From Burkholderiales bacterium (GTDB lineage: Bacteria > Pseudomonadota > Gammaproteobacteria > Burkholderiales > JAEUOS01): 64,000 nt of DNA. Position numbers and translations under genes: made by a program. The stretch lies in assembly GCA_016790635.1 (NCBI GenBank), contig JAEUOR010000043.1, positions 32,913-96,912 of the forward strand, in the 5' to 3' direction. Shown here piece by piece: positions 1 through 9,238 of the stretch; the first letter of the stretch is position 1, and each line of letters begins with the position of its first letter. The notes below the pieces were generated by a model that was not told the origin of the DNA, did not search any database, and saw nothing but the letters and a program-made list of their open reading frames with translations.

Positions 1-1145
1 ACTTCGACTACCTGCTCGGCATCGCGGCGCTGGATGCCGGCGAGGTCGCGCGCGCGATCTTCGCCCTGGAACGGGTGCTCGCCGTTCAGCCCGGCAACGC
101 GCTGGCGCGTGCCGAGATCGGGCGTGCCTACCTGGCGGCCGGCGAGGCCGAAAACGCGCGCGGCGAGCTGGCGCAGGTGCGCGCGGCGGCGATTCCGGCT
201 GAAGCTGCCGCGGCAGTCGACCGCCTGCTGGGCGCGATCAGTCAGCTCGCCGCCGAGCAGACCACGCGCGTGCGCTGGTACGTCGAGGCCGGCGGCGGCC
301 ACGACAGCAACGTCAACAGCGCCACCGGCAGCAGCACGGTGGCGATCCCTTCCCTGGGCGGGCTGGTCTTCACGCTCGATCCGGCCAGCCGCAGCGCGCA
401 CGACATCTTTCTGCAGGCCGGGGCCGGAGTCAACGTGCGCGTGCCGCTCGCGCCGGACCTGGCATTTTCCGCCAACGCCTCCACCAGCCACACCTTCAAC
501 CAGGATCTCGAGCGCTTCGACACCGGCTTAGTCGACGCCAGCGCCGGGTTGAGCAAGACCGTCGGCGCGCACGTCTTTTCCGGCGCGGCGCAGCTTGCCG
601 CCAACTGGATCGGCGGCAGCCGCTTTCGCGAGGCGTTCGGTGCGCTCGGCCAGTGGCAATACAACCTTTCCACGCGCGCGCAGACTTCGATCTTCGTACA
701 GGCGACCCGGCTCAGCTACCCCGGCAATGCGGTGCGCGACGCCGACCGTTTTGTGGTCGGCGCCGGCTACGCGCGCGCGCTCGACGCCGGTCCGGTGATG
801 TTCGCCTCGATCTATGCCGGGCGCGAGGACGAGCGCCGCGGCGGCGTGGCCCACCTGGGCCATGACTTCGCGGGCCTGCGCGGCGGCTTGCAATGGCAAC
901 TGCGCGCTCCGGTGCAGGTGTTCGGAACGCTGTCCTTTGAGGAGCGCGACTACGGCGGCAGCGAGCCGTTGTTCAATCGCGCGCGCAACGACCGCCAGGC
1001 AAGCCTTGTCGCGGGCGCCCATTTCAGCATCGCCCCGGGCTGGCGCCTGACACCGCAGCTCTCCTATACCGACAACTCGTCGAACGTCGCCATCTACGCA
1101 TTCCGCCGCAGCGTCGCCAGCCTCATGCTGCGCCGCGAGTTCTAG
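1..1145 (+). CDS. TPR / beta-barrel outer-membrane protein, Slam-like (5' end missing)
   Basis: The open frame runs in from the left edge and ends at TAG, leaving 380 visible residues. The first ~70 residues are helical TPR-type repeats (for example ALERVLAVQPGNALARAEIG), followed from about residue 88 by alternating hydrophobic/polar strands and a terminal Phe (RREF), as in an outer-membrane beta-barrel. TPR plus C-terminal barrel is the layout of surface-lipoprotein assembly modulators (Slam, DUF560). The next gene starts 16 bases downstream and could be its client, as Slam genes often sit beside their substrates. The family call is inference from architecture; the signal peptide and start lie outside the window. 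Confidence 0.6.
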   Translation, partial: FDYLLGIAALDAGEVARAIFALERVLAVQPGNALARAEIGRAYLAAGEAENARGELAQVRAAAIPAEAAAAVDRLLGAISQLAAEQTTRVRWYVEAGGGHDSNVNSATGSSTVAIPSLGGLVFTLDPASRSAHDIFLQAGAGVNVRVPLAPDLAFSANASTSHTFNQDLERFDTGLVDASAGLSKTVGAHVFSGAAQLAANWIGGSRFREAFGALGQWQYNLSTRAQTSIFVQATRLSYPGNAVRDADRFVVGAGYARALDAGPVMFASIYAGREDERRGGVAHLGHDFAGLRGGLQWQLRAPVQVFGTLSFEERDYGGSEPLFNRARNDRQASLVAGAHFSIAPGWRLTPQLSYTDNSSNVAIYAFRRSVASLMLRREF

Positions 1146-1161
1146 CTCTCCGGAGTCACGC

Positions 1162-2616
1162 ATGCCGCAAATTTCCCTCCGCGTTCCCAGTCGCCCTGTT
1201 CTGCTGGCGCTGTGCATGCTCGTGGTTGCCCCGACCGGTGCCGACGCGCAGACCGGCGCCGGCAGCGTCGAATTCGTCAGCGGCGAAGCGACGTTGCGTT
1301 CGGCCGCGGGAGTGAGCCGGCCGGCCACGCGCGGGTCCGCGATCAACTCCGGAGACAGCATCGAGACCGCGCAGGGCCGCGTGCAGTTGCGCATGGTCGA
1401 CGGGGCCTATATCTCGCTGCAACCGCAAACCCTGCTGCGCGTCGAGGACTATCAAATGGCCGGCAGCACTGCCGCCGAAGAGCGCGGCTTCCTGGGTCTC
1501 TTGCGCGGCGGGCTGCGCACCGTGACCGGTTCCATCGGGCGCATCAACCGTGGCGGCTACCGGCTGACGACGCCGACAGCAACGGTCGGCATCCGCGGCA
1601 CTGCGTTCTCGGTCAGTGCCGACGCGGGCACGCGCCTGGCCGTCAGCGAAGGCATCGCGGCGCTGTGCAACAACGGCGGCTGCGTCGATGTCGGCGCAGG
1701 CCAGAGCGGCTTCGCCCCTGACGCGCAGACACGGCCGGCCCTGGCCTTCCGTGCTCCCAGCCTGCCACCGTCCGCGAGCGGGCAGCAATCGAGTTTTGTC
1801 GTTGCCGAGAACCGCAACAACAGCGGCCAGTCGGTGACGGTGGCGGCAAGCGGCAGCACTCACAGCGGCGGGTCGGGAGGTGGCATGATCATGGTGCCCC
1901 TGCCCAGCGGTGCCGGAGGGGTGGCCATCGCCAGCACCACCAGTGCCGGCGTATTCAGCGCCGGCCTCCTGGGCGGTACCAACACATTCGGCCCCGGCGG
2001 AGAGCTCAATCAGTTCACCGATGGCTGCTGTGCGGCAAACAACTTCACCGCGACGGCGGTCGCCGACAACGGCGCGGATGGCATCATTGCCTGGGGGCGC
2101 TGGACCAACGGTGGCCGCGGTTCACCACCCAATCCGCTGATCATGGTCCACTACGCAGCCAACCTGTCTGCCAACGCGGTGACGGCCACCAGCATCATCG
2201 GCACCTATGACGTCTACGCGTCGTCCGCCCCCACCATCACCAGCGGCGGCACGGTCGTCGCGACCGGCACGTCCAACAGCGTGACCGGATCGATGAACGT
2301 CAACTTTCCCAACCTGACCAGTGGCGGGACGCTGACCTACAACCTGTCGATCCCGGTCGCGGCGCAGACCTTCACGATCAATGGCGCGGCCAACCAGTTC
2401 AGCGGCTCCGCATTCCTCGGCAGCACTTCGACGATCACCTCCTCGGGCGCGGCCTGCACGCCGAGCTGCACCGGCAACATCCCGTTCGGCAACGCCATCC
2501 AAGGGTTCTTCACCGGCACCGCGGCGCAACGCGCGGGCGCCAACTACGGCTTCACCTCGGCATTGGGCCAGGTCAGCGGTGCTGTGGTGATGCGGCCGCC
2601 GGGCGCGCCTCCTTGA
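1162..2616 (+). CDS. Exported FecR-domain protein with TbpB-like C-terminal region
   Basis: 484 residues. An N-terminal signal peptide (about 1-30, ending ADAQ) is followed by a FecR domain (about 35-165) with the typical GTAFSV motif and a region where FecR proteins sense or bind ligand. The remainder is Gly/Ser/Thr-rich beta-strand sequence. Near the end GFFTGTAAQRAGANYGF resembles the conserved G-F-G-A-G pattern of TbpB-like barrels found in Slam-dependent surface proteins. The ATG is preceded by GGAG at 6 bases. There is no lipobox, so if surface-exposed it would not be a classical lipoprotein. It is probably co-transcribed with the upstream barrel protein. FecR is confident; the C-terminal call is tentative. 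Confidence 0.65.
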   Translation: MPQISLRVPSRPVLLALCMLVVAPTGADAQTGAGSVEFVSGEATLRSAAGVSRPATRGSAINSGDSIETAQGRVQLRMVDGAYISLQPQTLLRVEDYQMAGSTAAEERGFLGLLRGGLRTVTGSIGRINRGGYRLTTPTATVGIRGTAFSVSADAGTRLAVSEGIAALCNNGGCVDVGAGQSGFAPDAQTRPALAFRAPSLPPSASGQQSSFVVAENRNNSGQSVTVAASGSTHSGGSGGGMIMVPLPSGAGGVAIASTTSAGVFSAGLLGGTNTFGPGGELNQFTDGCCAANNFTATAVADNGADGIIAWGRWTNGGRGSPPNPLIMVHYAANLSANAVTATSIIGTYDVYASSAPTITSGGTVVATGTSNSVTGSMNVNFPNLTSGGTLTYNLSIPVAAQTFTINGAANQFSGSAFLGSTSTITSSGAACTPSCTGNIPFGNAIQGFFTGTAAQRAGANYGFTSALGQVSGAVVMRPPGAPP

Positions 2617-2652
2617 GTAGAATTGAGGGTTTGCAGTCAAGGACATACCCTC

Positions 2653-3757
2653 ATGGAAGCCGAATTCTTGAACAGCCTCGAAGCCCGGCTGGCCGATCTC
2701 GCGGCCCGCAGCCAGGACTTGCGGAGGTATCTTTGACTACGACGCCAAGTCAGCGCGTCTGAAGGAAGTCGACGCGGCGCTGGAGGACCCGGCGCTGTGG
2801 AACGACCCCAAGCGTGCCCAGGAGATGGGCCGAGAGAAGAAGTCCCTGGATGCCACTGTCGGCACCCTGACCAGCATCGCTGGTGGATTGGGCGACGCAC
2901 GTGAACTCTTCGCGATGGGTCGCGCCGAGGATGACGAGGACACCGTCCGCGCGGTTGCCGCCGATGTGGACACGATCGAAAAGTCGGTCGCCGACCTTGA
3001 GTTCAAGCGCATGTTCGCCAACCCGGCGGACCCTTCGAACTGCTTCGTGGACATCCAGGCCGGCGCCGGCGGCACCGAGGCACAGGACTGGGCGCAGATG
3101 CTCCTGCGCCAGTACCTGCGCTACTGCGAACGCAAGGGCTTCAAGCCGGAGATCCTCGAGGAATCGCCGGGCGACGTGGCCGGCCTCAAATCGGCCTCGA
3201 TCAAGGTCACAGGCGACTACGCCTACGGCATGCTGCGCACCGAGACCGGCGTGCACCGCCTGGTGCGCAAGTCGCCGTTCGACTCAGCCGGCGGCCGCCA
3301 TACCTCCTTCGCCAGCATTTTCGTCTACCCCGAAGTCGACGACTCCATCGAAGTCGACATCAACCCTGCCGACCTGCGCATCGATACCTTCCGCGCCTCG
3401 GGCGCCGGCGGCCAGCACATCAACAAGACCGACTCGGCGGTGCGCATCACGCATCTCCCGACCAATATCGTCGTGCAGTGCCAGAACGACCGCTCGCAGC
3501 ACCGCAACAAGGCCGAGGCCATGGCGCAGCTGAAGTCGCGCCTCTACGAACTGGAGCTGCGCAAACGCCAGGCCGAGCAGGACAACCTGGAAGCAGGCAA
3601 GACCGACGTCGGCTGGGGGCACCAGATCCGTTCCTACGTGCTCGACCAGTCGCGCATCAAGGACCTGCGCACCAACGTCGAGATCAGCAATACCAAGTCG
3701 GTCCTGGACGGCGACCTCGACGACTTCATCACCGCCTCGCTCAAGAAAGGCGTCTGA
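2653..3757 (+). CDS. prfB: Peptide chain release factor 2 (RF2), programmed +1 frameshift
   Basis: RF2 terminates translation at UGA and UAA. The first 27 codons from ATG 2653 end in CTT TGA; reading resumes in the +1 frame at GAC 2735, giving a 367-residue protein, the normal length. The larger part carries the stop-codon recognition tripeptide SPF ([10 protein letters not shown]) and the peptidyl-hydrolysis motif GGQ (GAGGQHINK). The gene lies 5 bases before lysS, the usual prfB-lysS arrangement. The in-frame TGA is autoregulatory, not a mutation: low RF2 permits frameshifting and more RF2. Confidence 0.97.
2723..2737 (+). other. prfB autoregulatory +1 frameshift site
   Basis: GGAGG lies three bases upstream of CTT-TGA-C (CTT at 2731-2733, TGA at 2734-2736). 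This matches the known RF2 site: an internal Shine-Dalgarno-like element, a slippery CUU and a UGA in poor C context, so the ribosome slips one base forward to GAC. Confidence 0.95.
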
Positions 3758-3762
3758 ACGCG

Positions 3763-5277
3763 ATGACAGCAAGCGACAGCGCTGCCCCGGCAGCTCCCGA
3801 CGAGAACCAGATCATTGCCGAGCGCCGCGCCAAGCTGGCCGCGATCCGCGCGCGCGGCGGTGCAGCCTTCCCCAACGACTTCGTCCGTCGCGACCACGCC
3901 GGGCTGCTGCACACGATGCACGGCGAGGCCGAGCGCGAGGCGCTGGCGGCAAGCGGGATCGAAGTGTCGGTCGCCGGGCGCATGATGTTGAAGCGCGTCA
4001 TGGGCAAGGCATCGTTCGCCACCGTGCAGGACGGCAGCGGGCAGATCCAGCTCTACATCAACGACCAGGGGGTCGGTGCCGAGACGCACGCCGACTTCAA
4101 GCACTGGGACCTGGGCGACATCGTGGGCGCGCAGGGCACCCTCTTCAAGACGCAGAAGGGCGAGCTCTCGGTCAACGTGACCGCGGTGCGCCTTTTGACC
4201 AAGGCGCTGCGCCCGCTGCCCGAGAAGTTCCACGGCCTGACCGACATGGAGGCGCGCTATCGGCAGCGCTACCTGGACCTGATTTCCTCCGAGTCGTCGC
4301 GCCGCACCTTCATCGTGCGCTCGCAGGTGGTGACCGCGATCCGTGCCTTCATGGTCTCGCGCCACTATCTGGAGGTCGAGACGCCGATGATGCACCCCAT
4401 TCCCGGCGGGGCGGCGGCCAAGCCATTCAAGACCCACCACAACGCGCTCGACATGGAGCTCTACCTGCGCATCGCGCCGGAGCTGTACCTGAAGCGCCTG
4501 GTGGTCGGCGGCTTCGAGCGCGTCTTCGAGATCAACCGCAATTTCCGCAACGAAGGCATCTCGACCCGGCACAACCCCGAGTTCACGATGATGGAGTTCT
4601 ACGAAGCCTACCGCGACTATCGCTACCTCATGGACCTGACCGAGACCATGTTCCGTGAAGTGTCCGAGCAGGTGCTGGGCTCCACGCGCTTCACCTACCA
4701 GGGGCGCGAGATCGATTTCGGCGCGCCATTCGACCGCTTGACCATCGTGGCGGCGATCCGCAAATACGCCCCGGAATACGGCGAGGCGCAGCTCAACGAC
4801 GCGTCCTTCCTGCGCGCCTGGCTGGACAAGCGCGGCGCATTGCCGCGCGGCACGCCGGGAATGGGTGCCTTGCAGCTGGCGTTCTTCGAGGAGACTGCCG
4901 AAGCGCAGCTTTGGAACCCGACCTTCATCATCGACTACCCGGCCGAAGTCTCGCCCCTGGCGCGGCGCAGCGACGCCGATGCGTCGATCACCGAACGCTT
5001 CGAGCTCTTCATCGCCGGGCGCGAGATCGCCAACGGCTTTTCCGAGCTCAACGACGCCGAAGACCAGGAAGCGCGCTTCGATGCCCAGGTGGCGGCCAAG
5101 GAGGCCGGCGACGAGGAGGCGATGTTCAAGGATCGCGACTACATCCGCGCGCTCGAACACGGCCTGCCGCCGACTGCGGGCGAGGGCATCGGCATCGACC
5201 GCCTGGTCATGCTCATGACCGATGCACCCTCGATCCGCGATGTGATCCTGTTCCCGCAGTTGAAGCGCGAAGCCTGA
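3763..5277 (+). CDS. lysS: Lysyl-tRNA synthetase, class II
   Basis: Charges tRNA-Lys in the cytoplasm. 504 residues, the usual length. An OB-fold anticodon-binding domain (about 60-170, [19 protein letters not shown]) precedes the class II catalytic core. That core shows motif 1 around [12 protein letters not shown], motif 2 [13 protein letters not shown] followed by [14 protein letters not shown], and motif 3 near the C-terminus ([13 protein letters not shown]). The ATG at 3763 lies 5 bases after prfB and fits an operon. Its TGA overlaps the apparent CTG start of the next gene. Confidence 0.97.
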   Translation: MTASDSAAPAAPDENQIIAERRAKLAAIRARGGAAFPNDFVRRDHAGLLHTMHGEAEREALAASGIEVSVAGRMMLKRVMGKASFATVQDGSGQIQLYINDQGVGAETHADFKHWDLGDIVGAQGTLFKTQKGELSVNVTAVRLLTKALRPLPEKFHGLTDMEARYRQRYLDLISSESSRRTFIVRSQVVTAIRAFMVSRHYLEVETPMMHPIPGGAAAKPFKTHHNALDMELYLRIAPELYLKRLVVGGFERVFEINRNFRNEGISTRHNPEFTMMEFYEAYRDYRYLMDLTETMFREVSEQVLGSTRFTYQGREIDFGAPFDRLTIVAAIRKYAPEYGEAQLNDASFLRAWLDKRGALPRGTPGMGALQLAFFEETAEAQLWNPTFIIDYPAEVSPLARRSDADASITERFELFIAGREIANGFSELNDAEDQEARFDAQVAAKEAGDEEAMFKDRDYIRALEHGLPPTAGEGIGIDRLVMLMTDAPSIRDVILFPQLKREA

Positions 5278-5894
5278 ACCACCTCGCGCATTTCCTGATC
5301 GCGCCGGCCGAAGACGAAATTCGCGCCGGCACCCTGGCGGCGGATCACGTGCGGGGCGCCGACCTGTCTGCCTTTTCGCCCAGGCTGGCGCTGGGCATCC
5401 GATTGCACCGGCGCGTCGACGCGCTGTTCGATGTCCACCCCGCCATGGTCTCGCTCAAGGCCCTGGTTGATCCCGATTTGCGCCGCTACGCAGGCATCCT
5501 TTGCGACGTGTTCCTGGACCACGTGTTGCTGTCGCAGTGGGGAGACTGGCATTCCGCGTCCATCGAAAACTTCACCTCTGGCGTCTACGCCAGCCTGGGA
5601 CGCATGGCGCCCGCGCTGCCTGAAGCCACCCGGACCGCCGCGGAGCGTATCGCGCGATTCGATGCATTGACTTCCTGCGCCAGTAGAGCGGGCGTCGCCG
5701 CAACTCTGGGACGCATCGCGCGGCGCTTGAAACGCCCGACTGACCTGGCGGCAGGCGTCGCCACCCTGGAACGCCATGGCGAGCGCCTGGCCGCGGAACT
5801 GCCGCCGATATTCGCCGACGTGCGCAGCGGCGCGCTGGCCTATCTGGGCTCCAGCCTCACGATGCGCCCGTCGGAATTGTCGGTCAGCAGGTAG
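5274..5894 (+). CDS. acpH: Acyl-carrier-protein phosphodiesterase-like (DUF479), apparent CTG start
   Basis: 206 residues if started at CTG 5274. The family removes 4'-phosphopantetheine from ACP. The family N-terminus MN-LAH appears here as [11 protein letters not shown], immediately followed by a metal-dependent HD-like core ([27 protein letters not shown]). No ATG, GTG or TTG exists in frame close upstream, and the next downstream ones would delete the conserved NHLAH, so CTG overlapping the lysS stop (CTGA) is the best start. The 3' end overlaps the convergent dehydrogenase gene by 55 bases. The family is fairly sure; the activity and start are inferred. Confidence 0.78.
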   Translation: MNHLAHFLIAPAEDEIRAGTLAADHVRGADLSAFSPRLALGIRLHRRVDALFDVHPAMVSLKALVDPDLRRYAGILCDVFLDHVLLSQWGDWHSASIENFTSGVYASLGRMAPALPEATRTAAERIARFDALTSCASRAGVAATLGRIARRLKRPTDLAAGVATLERHGERLAAELPPIFADVRSGALAYLGSSLTMRPSELSVSR

Positions 5895-6958
5895 AGAAAG
5901 CCGTCCGGTCCCGAACGCACGTCGCGGATTCGCTCGCCGAAGTTCTGCAAGAGGCGTTCCTCGCGCTGCATTACCGTGCCGTCGAATTCGAGGCGCGCAA
6001 GCTGTCTGCCGGACAGAGCACCGACGAACAGGCTTCCCTTCCAGGCCGGGATCGCATCTCCCGCATAGAAGGCCATTCCCGAGGGCGCGATCGACGGTGT
6101 CCAGAAGTGTGCGGGCTGCTCCAGGCCGGGGGCGGCGCGGCCGACGCCGATGGCCAGCCCCGAGTAGTCGACCCCGTGGGTGATGACGGGCCAGCCGTAG
6201 TTGCGCCCGGCCTGCGGCAGGTTGATCTCGTCGCCGCCGCGCGCGCCGTGCTCGTGCATCCACTGCGCCCCGGTCTGCGGATGCAGGGTCAGGCCTTGCG
6301 GGTTGCGGTGCCCGTAGGAGAAGATTTCCGGACGGGCGCCGGCCTTGCCGACGAACGGATTGTCGGGCGGCACACTGCCGTCCGTCCTCAAGCGCACGAT
6401 CTTGCCGAAGTGCGTGGACAGGTCCTGCGCGCGGTCGCGCTGGTAGCGTTCGCCCAGGGCCATATAGATCAGCCCGTCGCGCGCGTGCACGATGCGGCAG
6501 CCGAAGTGCAGGCCGCCGGAGGTCTTGGGCAGCTGACGGAATGTCACGCGCACCTCGGACAGGCCATCGTCGCCCAGGCGGGCGCGCGCCAGCGCGGTGC
6601 CGCTGCCGCCTTCGCCGGCCTCGGCGTAGCAGAAATGGATCACGCGATTGGCGGCGAATTCGCGGTCCGGTATCACGTCGAGCAGCCCGCCCTGCCCTTG
6701 CGCCACGACCGCGGGCACGCCCTTGAGCGGCGCGCGCAGCGTGCCGTCGCGCGCCACCACGCGCATGCGCCCGGGGCGTTCGGTGACGAGCATCTCGCCG
6801 CCGGGCAGGAAGGCCAGTGCCCAGGGGTGCTCGAGACCGCGCGCGACCGTGACCGCGCGAAACGCGGCCTTCTCCGAGGTGAAATCCTGCGCCGTCGCGG
6901 ACACGGCGAGGGCGAGGAGACCCGCTGCAACAAGCAGCGACAGGCGGCGCAGGAACAT
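5840..6958 (-). CDS. Periplasmic PQQ-dependent sugar dehydrogenase (YliI/Asd type)
   Basis: 372 residues from ATG 6958. A signal peptide (1-23, ending SATAQ) leads to a six-bladed beta-propeller of the soluble aldose dehydrogenase family. Typical family stretches are LEHPWALAFLPGGEMLVTER, HFGCRIVHARDGLIY, YGHRNPQGLTLHP and ARGGDEINL. Members oxidise aldose sugars using PQQ and calcium in the periplasm. No PQQ biosynthesis gene is in the window, so the cofactor source is unknown. A longer frame upstream to 7063 adds residues before the signal peptide and is not preferred. It stands alone, convergent with the acpH-like gene. Confidence 0.85.
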   Translation of the reverse strand: MFLRRLSLLVAAGLLALAVSATAQDFTSEKAAFRAVTVARGLEHPWALAFLPGGEMLVTERPGRMRVVARDGTLRAPLKGVPAVVAQGQGGLLDVIPDREFAANRVIHFCYAEAGEGGSGTALARARLGDDGLSEVRVTFRQLPKTSGGLHFGCRIVHARDGLIYMALGERYQRDRAQDLSTHFGKIVRLRTDGSVPPDNPFVGKAGARPEIFSYGHRNPQGLTLHPQTGAQWMHEHGARGGDEINLPQAGRNYGWPVITHGVDYSGLAIGVGRAAPGLEQPAHFWTPSIAPSGMAFYAGDAIPAWKGSLFVGALSGRQLARLEFDGTVMQREERLLQNFGERIRDVRSGPDGFLYLLTDNSDGRIVRLEPR

Positions 6959-7092
6959 GGTGTCGAAGGCAAAGTTGCGCGAATGTTGCAAGCGTAACAC
7001 CCGGATACAAACGTGCGGAGGAGCGCGGTCGGCGCCCGGCGCCCGGCACACGTTATCCGACACAGCGCACCGTTGCGCGACAAGGAGAGGAA

Positions 7093-8082
7093 ATGGAACA
7101 AGTCATCCGCACTGCGCCGCGCCTGCACCCGCTCATCGCCACGGCTGCAGCTTCGGTCATCGTTGTTTCGGCCGCCGGCGTCGGTGTCATGACCGGCGTG
7201 ATCCCCGCGACCCATGCCACCGCGCCGACCGTCGGTGCAGTCCTGCCCGCGCCTGTGGCTTCGCCATCGGTGATCGCTGCCGCCGCGCCGGTTGCGGCCC
7301 CGGTTGCCGCGGCGAGCCCCGCGCCGGCTGCGCGTCCCGCACCCCGGGCACAGGTCGTCGCCATGGCGCGTAACCCGGAGGAGCCCCGCACGTTGCGCAC
7401 GACGCCGTCATCCGTGCAACCCGCTGTCATGCGCGAGACGACCGACTCTGGCTACGGTGGCGAGCGGCGGGTTGCTCGCGCGGCCGTCGATCGTGAAGTC
7501 TACGAACGCATGCCGGCGGAGCGTGAAACCTACGGACGCCCTGTCGCCGAGCGTGACCCGTACGGTCGCCCGGTCGCGGAGCGCAGCCCGTATGAACGCA
7601 ACCCCTACGAGCGCAACCCCTACGAGCGCAATCCCTACGGTGATGTCGCGCAGGGCCCGCAATCCGCTCCCTACGGCTCCGTTCCCGCATCCGGTACCTT
7701 CGGCAACACCGGCGCAGGCCCCGCCGTAGCCCAGACCCGCCCAGTTTGCGGCAACTGCGGAGTGGTCGAGGCAGTCGTCGAAACCACCCGGCCCGGCGAA
7801 GGTTCCGGCCTCGGCATGGCCGGCGGCGCCCTCGGCGGCGCAGTGGTCGGCAAACAATTCGGCAAAGGCCGCGGCAGCGACTTCATGACCATCCTGGGCG
7901 CGGTCGGCGGCGCCTACGCGGGCCATCAGGTCGAGAAGAGCGTGCGCTCGTCGAAGACCTGGGAAGTGCGGGTGCGCATGGACGACGGCAGCGTGCGCAG
8001 CATTCCGCAGACCACCCAACCGGGCTGGCGCTCGGGCGAGCGGGTACGGGTCGACGGCGGCAGCATCGCGCTGGCCACCTGA
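7093..8082 (+). CDS. Membrane-anchored glycine-zipper (2TM) protein with Tyr-rich repeats
   Basis: 329 residues. One N-terminal membrane segment (about 14-36) is followed by an Ala/Pro-rich linker, a repetitive Tyr/Arg/Pro segment (about 137-181) and a C-terminal glycine zipper (about 240-285, GGALGGAVVGKQFGKGRGSD and GAVGGAYAGHQVEKS) with a small beta domain resembling SlyB/Rick-17kDa family proteins (WEVRVRMDDGS). C-x2-C (CGNCG) precedes the zipper. Such proteins sit in the envelope and often respond to stress; the specific role is unknown. RBS GGAGAGGA lies upstream. A strong hairpin terminator follows. Confidence 0.75.
   Translation: MEQVIRTAPRLHPLIATAAASVIVVSAAGVGVMTGVIPATHATAPTVGAVLPAPVASPSVIAAAAPVAAPVAAASPAPAARPAPRAQVVAMARNPEEPRTLRTTPSSVQPAVMRETTDSGYGGERRVARAAVDREVYERMPAERETYGRPVAERDPYGRPVAERSPYERNPYERNPYERNPYGDVAQGPQSAPYGSVPASGTFGNTGAGPAVAQTRPVCGNCGVVEAVVETTRPGEGSGLGMAGGALGGAVVGKQFGKGRGSDFMTILGAVGGAYAGHQVEKSVRSSKTWEVRVRMDDGSVRSIPQTTQPGWRSGERVRVDGGSIALAT
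7501..7635 (+). repeat. In-frame tandem repeats: three 30-base then three 15-base units
   Basis: Units beginning with a Tyr codon start at 7501, 7531 and 7561 (30 bases, pattern YGRPVAERDP) and at 7591, 7606 and 7621 (15 bases, YERNP). They keep the reading frame of the glycine-zipper gene. Near-identical codons in the last units suggest recent slippage or unequal exchange. Confidence 0.9.
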
Positions 8083-8125
8083 GTTGGCGTTGCGCCCGGA
8101 CCCTCCTCTCCGGGCGTAACATGTG

Positions 8126-8156
8126 GGGGCGGCCCCGGAACGGGCCGCCCCTTTTT
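8126..8156 (+). terminator. Rho-independent terminator after the glycine-zipper gene
   Basis: A 10-base-pair GC stem (8126-8135 with 8142-8151), six-base loop and five T. The T tract abuts the GTG proposed as start of the next gene. Confidence 0.85.
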
Positions 8157-9011
8157 GTGTCTCTCACTGCCCTCCTCCTCGTCCTGACCGCCGCCTGGTC
8201 GCACGCGACCTGGAATCTGGCGCTGAAAAAAAGTCGCGGCGGCGGCATCGCGTTCTTCTGGCTCACCGCCTGGGTCGAGGTGCTGTTCTACGCGCCGGTG
8301 GCACTGCTGGTGTTCGCGGCCTCCGCATGGCGCCCCGACGGGATCGCGCTGGTCATGATGCTGGGCTCGGCGCTGATCCACGTTGCCTACTTCGTTTTTC
8401 TCGACCGCGGTTACCGGACTGGCGATCTGTCGGTGGTCTACCCCCTGGCGCGTGCGTCGGGTCCGCTCATCACCATCGTCGCTGCGGTGCTGCTCCTGGG
8501 CGAGCGGCCCGCGCCGCTGGCCATCGCCGGGGCGCTCGCCATCGGCATCGGGGCAATTCTGCTTTCCGGCGATCCGCGCGGCATGCTCAGGCGTGGCGGC
8601 GTCGGTTTCGCGCTCGCCACCGGAACCATGATCGCGCTCTACACCGTGTGGGATCGGCAGGCGGTCGCGCATTTCCTCATCCCGCCGGTCATCTACTACT
8701 GGGGGTCGATCGTCATGCGACTTGTTGCGACGACACCCCACGCCCTCGGACGGAAGGACGAAATCCTCGCCATCTGGCGCGCGGACCGGCGCGCGGTGCT
8801 GGCGGTGGCCATCCTCTCCCCGCTTTCGTACGGCCTGGTGCTGTACGCGATGAAGATCGCGCCGCTCTCCTACGTCGCGCCGGCGCGTGAAATCAGCATC
8901 CTGATCGCCGCCCTGTACGGCACACGCCTGCTCAAGGAAGGTGACACGGCGCGCCGCCTCTCGGCGGCATTCCTCATGATGCTCGGACTGATGGGGATCG
9001 CGCTGGCCTGA
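8157..9011 (+). CDS. EamA/DMT-family transporter
   Basis: 284 residues with about ten predicted hydrophobic helices in two EamA repeats; the inner-membrane exporter or permease substrate is unknown. The N-terminus VSLTALLLVLTAAWSHATWN matches the usual family start, favouring GTG 8157. An in-frame ATG at 8121 would add 12 residues encoded by the terminator hairpin. Neither start has a clear ribosome site. The gene lies directly behind a strong terminator, so expression requires readthrough or an unseen promoter. It converges on the end of iscX. Confidence 0.82.
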   Translation: MSLTALLLVLTAAWSHATWNLALKKSRGGGIAFFWLTAWVEVLFYAPVALLVFAASAWRPDGIALVMMLGSALIHVAYFVFLDRGYRTGDLSVVYPLARASGPLITIVAAVLLLGERPAPLAIAGALAIGIGAILLSGDPRGMLRRGGVGFALATGTMIALYTVWDRQAVAHFLIPPVIYYWGSIVMRLVATTPHALGRKDEILAIWRADRRAVLAVAILSPLSYGLVLYAMKIAPLSYVAPAREISILIAALYGTRLLKEGDTARRLSAAFLMMLGLMGIALA

Positions 9012-9043
9012 GGCGGGTGGCGCGAGAAATTCTTACAGGGCGT

Positions 9044-9238
9044 TCAGTCCGCCTCGTCGATCCACATCATCTGGATCGCCTCGAGGATCTTCTCGCCCGA
9101 GCGATTGGGATCGTCGTCGAAACCCGGCAGCGCCAGCACCCAGGCGTGCAGATCGGTGAAGCGCACCTTGAGCGGGTCGACGTCGGGATGCGCCTCGCAC
9201 AGCGCGATCGCGATGTCGCGCGTATCGGTCCACTTCAT
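9044..9238 (-). CDS. iscX: Fe-S assembly protein IscX
   Basis: 64 residues, typical size. An acidic winged-helix-like protein ([31 protein letters not shown]) that binds IscS and modulates sulfur transfer, possibly with bound iron. Last gene of the isc operon: its ATG overlaps the fdx stop (ATGA), indicating translational coupling. Confidence 0.95.
   Translation of the reverse strand: MKWTDTRDIAIALCEAHPDVDPLKVRFTDLHAWVLALPGFDDDPNRSGEKILEAIQMMWIDEAD

Noticed and set aside
2653..2736. prfB as a pseudogene broken by TGA
   Set aside because: The stop is the known programmed frameshift site.
5139..7049. 636-codon minus-strand open frame across acpH and the sugar dehydrogenase
   Set aside because: Spans two real genes out of frame and is low-complexity Arg/Ala-rich.
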